Positions 6,373 to 11,052 of a DNA stretch of 11,052 nt are shown here, one piece after another. Source of the DNA: JAVXAG01 sp036660615 (lineage in GTDB: Bacteria > Bacillota > Clostridia > Peptostreptococcales > Anaerovoracaceae); NCBI GenBank assembly GCA_036660615.1, contig JAVXAG010000062.1:1-11052 (forward strand). The letters are read 5' to 3'. A program made the position numbers and the translations under genes. Under the pieces are notes generated by a model that was not told the origin of the DNA, did no database searches, and saw only the letters and a program-made list of their open reading frames with translations. The number at the start of each line of letters is the position of its first letter. Position 1 is the stretch's first letter.

Positions 6373-8289
6373 TTATGCCTCCTTTTTTACTTCAACAAAT
6401 TTTTCTTTTTCTTCACCGCAAAGTGGACATACCCATTCTTCCGGTAATGCTTCAAAAACTGTTCCTGGGCTAACTTCATTTTCAGGATCTCCAACTGCTG
6501 GATCATATTCGTATCCGCAACCTGGGCAAACATAAGTTGTCCAAGGGGAAGGTTCTTTTTTAGGAGTTGCTTTTCTCATCTTTTCCATTACTGGTGCTGG
6601 TGTCTTTGGTTGACCATTATCCAATGCTTCTGTAAGTAATGGTAATATCTCCATTAAATCTCCAACTATGCCATAATCGGCATTTTTGAAAATCGGTGCA
6701 TTCTTGTTTTTATTTATTGCAACAATTGTGGTCGCTTCTTTGATTCCTTTTAGATGTTGACCAGCTCCCGAAATGCCACAAGCTATATACAGATTGCCAC
6801 TGAACTTTTGGCCTGACATTCCAACATAACGATTAAGCGGTAAGTATTTCAGCGATTCTGCTACCGGTCTTGATGAACCCACAGCCGCTCCAGCTTGAAC
6901 TGCCAGTGCTTCTATCAACTTCATATTTTCTTTTGCTCCGATGCCCTTGCCTGCGCTTACAACACGATCTGCTTGTACAATAGGTGTGTCAAGTGGGATA
7001 CCAACAGTGAAATCAAACCCGTCTGCCTTCAAAGCCTCAACTAGTGCTGCTACATTTTCTGTAGAATTTCCACCACTAAATATCTTCTTTTTTCTGTGCC
7101 CTGTAAGTGGCCCTTTGCCTGTGGCAAGAGGAGCATTTGTCTTTGGTGCTTTTCCGATAATATGTGAAGCGATAACGATTCTCTGTATTTCGTTTGTTCC
7201 TTCATAGATTGTACAAATCTTTGCATCTCTATAGGCTCTTTCTACTTCCATGCCTTTTAGGTAACCGTTGCCTCCAAAAATTTGAACTGCATCGTTTACA
7301 ACCTCTAAGCAAATATCAGAAGCATATTGTTTTGCCATAGCCGATTCCATTCCATAAGGCTCATGATTTTCCTTTAGCTCCGCTGAACTGTATATCAAAA
7401 ATCTTGCAGCCCTAATCTTTGTTGCCATATCCGCTATTTTAAATGAATTCACTTGTTGATGTGCAATAGGAATGCCAAACTGCACCCTTTCTTTTGCATA
7501 CTCTACAGTATGTTCAAAAGCTCCTTGTGCAATTCCAAGTGCCTGTGATGCGATACCAATTCTTCCGCCGTCAAGAGTCGCCATGGCGATTTTGAAACCC
7601 TCGCCTTCTTTGCCAAGAAGGTTCTCTTTTGGAACTACTACGTCATTAAAAATCAATTCTGCTGTGGATGAAGATCTAATACCCATTTTATCATAATGGT
7701 CACCAAATTCAAACCCCTTCCAGCCTTTTTCTACGATAAAAGCACTGATTCCTCTTGTCCCAATATGGGGTGTAGTTACTGCAAATATTACATATGTATC
7801 TGCAATTGGCGCATTAGTTATGAATATTTTTCCACCGTTTAATATATAATGGTCGCCTTCAAGGACTGCCACTGTTTCTGTTCCGCCTGCATCACTTCCT
7901 GCGTTTGGCTCAGTCAAACCAAAAGCTCCAAGTGTCTCTCCTTTTGCAAGAGGTACAAGATATTTCTGTTTTTGTTCCTCAGTACCAAAGGCAAATATAG
8001 GGTATGAACCCAAAGAAACATGCGCTGAAAGGATTACTCCTGTTCCGCCATCAACTCTAGCCAATTCTTCTACTGCAATAGCGTAGCTAAGTGCGTCAAG
8101 ACCTGCACCGCCATATTTTGTCGGATACGGAATACCCATCATTCCCATTGTCGCTAATTTTCTCACAACTTCTGTTGGAAACTCATTGTTTTGATCTAGC
8201 ATAAAAGCAATAGGCTTTACTTCTTCCTCGGCAAAAGCCCTGATTTTTTCTCGTAATTCTTCATGTTTGTCTGTTGTTTTAAAAAGCAT
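6373..8289 (-). CDS. Acyl-CoA dehydrogenase / ETF-alpha FAD domain / rubredoxin fusion
   Basis: A 638-residue three-part flavoprotein. Residues 1-380 are a complete short-chain (butyryl-CoA-type) acyl-CoA dehydrogenase with LTEPNAGSDAG (125-135), the QIFGGNGY motif (336-343) and the predicted catalytic base E363 in IYEGTNEIQR. Residues about 400-560 match the C-terminal FAD-binding domain of ETF-alpha: VGSSRPVAES at 470, VGMSGQKFSGNLYIACGISGAGQH at 489-512, and VAINKNKNAPIFKNADYGIVGD. The N-terminal ETF-alpha domain and ETF-beta are absent. After a Pro/Lys-rich linker (about 560-583) comes a rubredoxin (584-638) with Fe ligands C588, C591, C621 and C624. The layout implies acyl-CoA oxidation with electrons passing by two FADs to the rubredoxin iron. 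The start has a perfect AAGGAGGT (8297-8304). It is the first gene of an operon with fprA, opposite a Crp/Fnr regulator. The preferred acyl chain is inferred, not shown. Confidence 0.93.
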   Translation of the reverse strand: MLFKTTDKHEELREKIRAFAEEEVKPIAFMLDQNNEFPTEVVRKLATMGMMGIPYPTKYGGAGLDALSYAIAVEELARVDGGTGVILSAHVSLGSYPIFAFGTEEQKQKYLVPLAKGETLGAFGLTEPNAGSDAGGTETVAVLEGDHYILNGGKIFITNAPIADTYVIFAVTTPHIGTRGISAFIVEKGWKGFEFGDHYDKMGIRSSSTAELIFNDVVVPKENLLGKEGEGFKIAMATLDGGRIGIASQALGIAQGAFEHTVEYAKERVQFGIPIAHQQVNSFKIADMATKIRAARFLIYSSAELKENHEPYGMESAMAKQYASDICLEVVNDAVQIFGGNGYLKGMEVERAYRDAKICTIYEGTNEIQRIVIASHIIGKAPKTNAPLATGKGPLTGHRKKKIFSGGNSTENVAALVEALKADGFDFTVGIPLDTPIVQADRVVSAGKGIGAKENMKLIEALAVQAGAAVGSSRPVAESLKYLPLNRYVGMSGQKFSGNLYIACGISGAGQHLKGIKEATTIVAINKNKNAPIFKNADYGIVGDLMEILPLLTEALDNGQPKTPAPVMEKMRKATPKKEPSPWTTYVCPGCGYEYDPAVGDPENEVSPGTVFEALPEEWVCPLCGEEKEKFVEVKKEA

Positions 8290-8319
8290 AACATATACCT
8301 CCTTCGTTACTTTACTATA

Positions 8320-8348
8320 CCTATATCTTACCTAAAAAATCGAAACAA
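8320..8348 (-). promoter_or_regulatory. Candidate promoter of the acyl-CoA dehydrogenase-fprA operon
   Basis: Minus strand TTGTTT (8348-8343), a 17-base spacer and TATAGG (8325-8320) give a weak sigma-A-like promoter; TATAGT at 8319-8314 is an alternative -10. Either way the Crp-type palindrome at 8352-8367 lies just upstream of the -35, a position suited to activation. Confidence 0.35.
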
Positions 8349-8351
8349 TGT

Positions 8352-8367
8352 TGTGGCATTTGCCACA
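8352..8367. promoter_or_regulatory. Crp/Fnr-type operator palindrome
   Basis: TGTGGCATTTGCCACA is a perfect inverted repeat, 7-base arms around TT, and has the TGTG-N8-CACA shape of Crp/Fnr-family sites. It lies between the divergent regulator and the dehydrogenase operon. It overlaps the likely -35 region of the regulator (suggesting autorepression) and sits upstream of the operon promoter (suggesting activation). I saw no second copy in the window. Confidence 0.75.
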
Positions 8368-8376
8368 GTTTTAGTA

Positions 8377-8382
8377 TATAAT
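8377..8382 (+). promoter_or_regulatory. -10 element of the Crp/Fnr regulator gene
   Basis: A consensus TATAAT at 8377-8382 has only a poor -35 (TGGCAT, 8354-8359, 17-base spacer), and that -35 falls inside the palindrome. Initiation near 8389 would leave a leader of about 14 bases carrying the AGGAGG. Confidence 0.5.
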
Positions 8383-8402
8383 TTTAAAAAAGGAGGCTTT
8401 TT

Positions 8403-9047
8403 ATGAACAATTATTTTATTACTGATGGTATAGGCAAAGATTCAATCAAAGAAATGGTAGCTTGCTTCTCTCCTGAATTCAAAAAGTTTCAGCATGGTGA
8501 AACGATTATGCGTTATTCTGACAAGCTAAAAAAAATTGGTCTCTTGTCATCCGGCCGCGCTCGTCTATCTGTTATTGACATTGATGGCGAAGAAGTTACT
8601 CTTGAGCAATACGCAAATAAAGATGTATTTGGGGAATTGTTTTGTTTGCCTCTAGAAAACTATGAATATATTGTTACTGCAACTGAGCCTTGCCAAGTAA
8701 TTTTTATTGACTATAAACACATCATCACTCCATGTGAAAAGCTTTGCCCACATCACTCCCAATTGATCAATAATTTGTTTCTTATGGCCGCAGAAAAATC
8801 GCAAAGTTTATCTTTACATTTAAGTATTTTAAATCAACATTCTATAAGAAAAAAGTTGCTGACATATCTTAAATATGTTAGAGCAACTTCGTGTAAAAAT
8901 CCATTTGAAATTGATATGTCCCTTGTCTCACTGTCTGAATATCTTTGTGTAGACAGAAGTGCCATGATGCGTGAAATACGAATAATGAAACGTGAGGGCA
9001 TTTTGAAGTCTAATAAACGTGAGTTTCTCCTCTGCGATAGTGAATAA
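8403..9047 (+). CDS. Crp/Fnr-family transcriptional regulator
   Basis: A 214-residue cytoplasmic regulator with an N-terminal cyclic-nucleotide-binding-like beta roll (about 15-130, with DVFGEL at 74-79) and a C-terminal Crp winged helix (about 145-214). The helix-turn-helix core is SLVSLSEYLCVDRSAMMREIRIMKREG. AGGAGG (8391-8396) precedes the ATG by six bases. It has eight cysteines, including C111 and C115 in TPCEKLC, but only C21 near the N-terminus, so the classical FNR iron-sulphur cluster pattern is missing and cAMP-binding residues are not clear either. The effector is unknown; a redox or oxygen cue would suit its neighbour. The divergent position and the intergenic palindrome suggest it regulates itself and the acyl-CoA dehydrogenase-flavodiiron operon. 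Its stop is 25 bases from the convergent ptb stop, with no obvious terminator between them. Confidence 0.93.
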   Translation: MNNYFITDGIGKDSIKEMVACFSPEFKKFQHGETIMRYSDKLKKIGLLSSGRARLSVIDIDGEEVTLEQYANKDVFGELFCLPLENYEYIVTATEPCQVIFIDYKHIITPCEKLCPHHSQLINNLFLMAAEKSQSLSLHLSILNQHSIRKKLLTYLKYVRATSCKNPFEIDMSLVSLSEYLCVDRSAMMREIRIMKREGILKSNKREFLLCDSE

Positions 9048-9072
9048 TATTGTATCTGGACTGTCAAACCGG

Positions 9073-9972
9073 TTACCCACAAAGTCCACTGCAAAGCAAA
9101 AGTGAATAGTATCTTTCCTCTACTTCTGCATCTCTGGAAGTCAAAGCAATTGGACACTTGGCTCCTAGGACACAGCCTGCCATCACTCCATGGCCAAAGG
9201 TGTACAGACTTTTTATTGTCATATTCCCTGCCACCAAAGTAGGTGTCACTATGATATCCGTTTCACCGCAAACTGGACTATCAAAACCTTTAACCTGCCC
9301 AGCTTCTTTTTCCATAGCTATATCAAAAGAAATTGGTCCTTCAACTAAACAACCTTTTATTTCTCCATTTATATTCATTTCTTTTAGAGCCGCTGCCTGA
9401 ACTGTCTCCGGCATCTTTGGATTTTCCTTTTCCAATGCGCACATACACGCAACTTTTGGTTCCTTATAACCCAATCTGTGAAACAATTCAACTGCATTTT
9501 CCAGCATTGCTTTTTTGTTTGCTAATGTCTGATCAAGTACCATTCCGCCATCTGTAATGGCCAATAATTTATGGTACCCTTCAATCTGCAAAATCGAAAT
9601 ATGTGAAAGCAATTTTTCTGTTGCGATTCCTTTTTCCTTATTTACTACTGCTTTGAGAATTGTTGCTGTCTGCAACAAACCCTTCTGTATAAAATCCACT
9701 TTTCCTTGTCTCACAAGTTCCACTGCTTTTTCTGCTGACTCCTCATCAGTTTCCGTGTTTATTATGTCAAGTGGCGAAATTTGTTTTCCAATTTCTTCTC
9801 CGATTTTTATGATCTTTTTCTTATCTCCAAGTAATACAAACTCAATAAAGCCTTCTTCTTTTGCCTTGATTACTGCCTGCAAAGTTTTAACATCTTGGGC
9901 CGCAACTATTGCAACTCTCTTCTTTGTCAAACTGCCAATTTTCTTTTTTAATTCAGTAAAATTTTCTAACAC
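9073..9972 (-). CDS. ptb: Phosphate butyryltransferase / acetyltransferase family protein
   Basis: A protein of about 299 residues from the PTA/PTB family, which converts butyryl-CoA (or acetyl-CoA) plus phosphate to the acyl phosphate, the step before ATP formation by an acyl kinase. Family marks are VAIVAAQD near the N-terminus, ITDGGMVLDQTLANKKAML in the middle, GCLVEGPISFDIAM, and the C-terminal DIIVTPTLVAGNMTIKSL...GAKCPIALTSRDAEVEERYYSL. The length of about 300 favours the butyryl branch over typical Pta, but acetyl- or mixed acyl specificity is possible. The reading frame opens upstream at TTG 9993. I prefer GTG 9972 because AAAGGA (9982-9987) lies nine bases before it and the product then begins MLENFTEL, as in relatives. 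It follows glsA on the same strand after 36 bases. No kinase gene is in view. Confidence 0.85.
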   Translation of the reverse strand: MLENFTELKKKIGSLTKKRVAIVAAQDVKTLQAVIKAKEEGFIEFVLLGDKKKIIKIGEEIGKQISPLDIINTETDEESAEKAVELVRQGKVDFIQKGLLQTATILKAVVNKEKGIATEKLLSHISILQIEGYHKLLAITDGGMVLDQTLANKKAMLENAVELFHRLGYKEPKVACMCALEKENPKMPETVQAAALKEMNINGEIKGCLVEGPISFDIAMEKEAGQVKGFDSPVCGETDIIVTPTLVAGNMTIKSLYTFGHGVMAGCVLGAKCPIALTSRDAEVEERYYSLLLCSGLCG

Positions 9973-10008
9973 CTTTACATTTCCTTTCTGCAATTAATTC
10001 TATTTCCC

Positions 10009-10926
10009 TTAGAATATACTTAGTTCAAATTCCAGACTAAGCCTTTCCAAAAGTTTTATTCCAGCCAAGCTATTACCTTTTTTATCTAGTCCCGGCGAAA
10101 AAATTCCTATTCCCATTTTGCTTGGCACTACCGCCATTATTCCACCGCCAACTCCACTTTTTGCCGGTATTCCCACCTTGATTGCAAATTCTCCCGATCC
10201 ATCGTACATTCCACATGTGGTCAAAACAGCATTCATAAACATCGCATCTTCTTTGGGAATGATTTGTTCTCCTGTGACTCTGTCCTTCCCATGGTTTGCA
10301 AGTACAAATCCCATATTAGCCAAATCTTTGCAATTGATTTTTATGGAACACATAGCAAAATACACATCGAGTAAATCTTCAACATCTCCCTCAATCATCT
10401 CTGAATTCTTTAGCAAATATGCCAAGGCTCTATTTTTATTTCCTGTTTCTTTTTCGGATTTATATACATCTTGATCTATTATTAAATCTGGATTTCTTGT
10501 CAATCTTCTAGTAAAATCCAACAATTTTTCAAATCTTTTTTTATTGTTTTCTGCCTTAACCATTCCACAAACGGCAATTGCTCCAATATTAACCATAGGA
10601 TTAATATGTTCTTTTAGCAACAAAGGTTCTGCGTAGTCGATTGCATTAAATGGTTTTCCTGTAGCCTCAACACCAACATGATTTTTTATAAATTCTATTC
10701 CATGATCCATTGCCGCAAGTGACAAAAAAATTGTCTTGCAAATACTTTGTATGGTAAATGTTTTATCGTATTCCCCTGCAAAATAGTCGCCGCCGTCTTT
10801 ATCAATTATATATACGCCCAAATCCGTCGTATCCGCTTTGGCAAGTTCTGGAATATAGTTTGCCACCGTCCCCTGGGACGTGAACTGTCTACACTCTCCC
10901 AATAGCTCAGTTATTTTTTCTTGCAT
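10009..10926 (-). CDS. glsA: Glutaminase (GlsA family)
   Basis: A 305-residue cytoplasmic glutaminase with the serine beta-lactamase-like fold, hydrolysing L-glutamine to glutamate and ammonia. The catalytic S-x-x-K appears as S61-I-C-K64 within FTIQSICKT. Other family stretches are TVANYIPELA (20-29), NPMVNIGAIAV, the ALAYLLKNSEMI segment, and PAKSGVGGGIMAVVPSKMGIGIFSPGLD near the C-terminus. Length and motif order are typical of bacterial GlsA. The frame is open upstream to 10962, but ATG 10926 has GAGGAGA (10933-10939) six bases away, so that is the start. It leads an apparent operon with the phosphotransacylase, with a strong promoter at 10997-11025. Together the two genes suggest use of glutamine and glutamate as fermentation substrates. 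Confidence 0.95.
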   Translation of the reverse strand: MQEKITELLGECRQFTSQGTVANYIPELAKADTTDLGVYIIDKDGGDYFAGEYDKTFTIQSICKTIFLSLAAMDHGIEFIKNHVGVEATGKPFNAIDYAEPLLLKEHINPMVNIGAIAVCGMVKAENNKKRFEKLLDFTRRLTRNPDLIIDQDVYKSEKETGNKNRALAYLLKNSEMIEGDVEDLLDVYFAMCSIKINCKDLANMGFVLANHGKDRVTGEQIIPKEDAMFMNAVLTTCGMYDGSGEFAIKVGIPAKSGVGGGIMAVVPSKMGIGIFSPGLDKKGNSLAGIKLLERLSLEFELSIF

Positions 10927-10996
10927 AATCAATCTCCTCAATGCACCAATTACCCTGCACACTATTTTAATGTGTCAACTAATTTGTATACATTAT

Positions 10997-11025
10997 ATTA
11001 TAACTAATTTATCTAAATTTAACAA
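10997..11025 (-). promoter_or_regulatory. glsA: Sigma-A promoter of the glsA-ptb operon
   Basis: On the minus strand TTGTTA (11025-11020), exactly 17 bases, then a consensus TATAAT (11002-10997). Initiation near 10990 gives a leader of about 64 bases. An overlapping second TATAAT (10997-10992) and a separate TTGACA (10978-10973) with a poor -10 are also present. An imperfect inverted repeat (AACAACC-TTT-GGTTGGTT, 11021-11038) overlaps the -35 and could be an operator. Confidence 0.75.
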
Positions 11026-11052
11026 CCTTTGGTTGGTTACAGTTTCGGCTGT

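Noticed and set aside
8403..9047. Assignment of the regulator as a true FNR with an oxygen-sensing 4Fe-4S cluster.
   Set aside because: The N-terminal cysteine cluster is absent; only C21 lies near the N-terminus. Only the broader Crp/Fnr family is supported.
9048..9090. TGGACT...AGTCCA with an inner AACCGGTT palindrome between the convergent crp-like and ptb genes, considered as a terminator.
   Set aside because: The outer stem is only six bases with a long loop, part of it is inside ptb, and there is no T run on either strand.

Overview
The window (about 11 kb, AT-rich, strong AGGAGG-type ribosome binding sites, short intergenic gaps) looks like the chromosome of a low-GC anaerobic firmicute, most likely a clostridial amino-acid and butyrate fermenter. 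The evidence is the gene content: an A-type flavodiiron protein, an acyl-CoA dehydrogenase/rubredoxin fusion, a phosphate butyryl/acetyltransferase, a glutaminase, a PucR regulator and NhaC. I see no phage, insertion sequence, CRISPR array, tRNA or rRNA. Nine protein genes are supported. A run of 100 N (5018-5117) marks an assembly gap of unknown true size.

Layout. (1) 8-2557, minus strand: a PucR-family regulator followed by an NCS1 nucleobase permease, a typical regulator-transporter pair for purine/pyrimidine uptake. (2) 2676-4899, plus strand: a PHP-domain metal-dependent phosphoesterase, transcribed divergently from pucR from overlapping -35 elements, then an NhaC-type Na+/H+ antiporter. 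A good promoter and an intrinsic-terminator-like hairpin both lie between these two genes. (3) 4900-5168: three hairpins and the gap. (4) 5169-8289, minus strand: a two-gene, translationally coupled operon encoding an acyl-CoA dehydrogenase fused to the FAD domain of ETF-alpha and to a C-terminal rubredoxin, then a flavodiiron protein (FprA). A Crp/Fnr regulator is transcribed divergently, and a perfect Crp-type palindrome sits between the two. (5) 9073-10926, minus strand: glutaminase then phosphate butyryl/acetyltransferase, behind a clear sigma-A promoter.

The most interesting unit is region 4. Read in order, the domains form an electron wire: acyl-CoA, dehydrogenase FAD, ETF-type FAD, rubredoxin iron, and then the flavin and diiron site of the next-door flavodiiron protein, which would reduce O2 (or NO). 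The inference is a self-contained acyl-CoA-dependent oxygen-scavenging module under local Crp/Fnr control, without a separate ETF, NADH:rubredoxin reductase or free rubredoxin. The glutaminase-Ptb operon beside it fits glutamine/glutamate fermentation through butyryl-CoA, which could supply the reductant. That metabolic link is inference from neighbourhood only.
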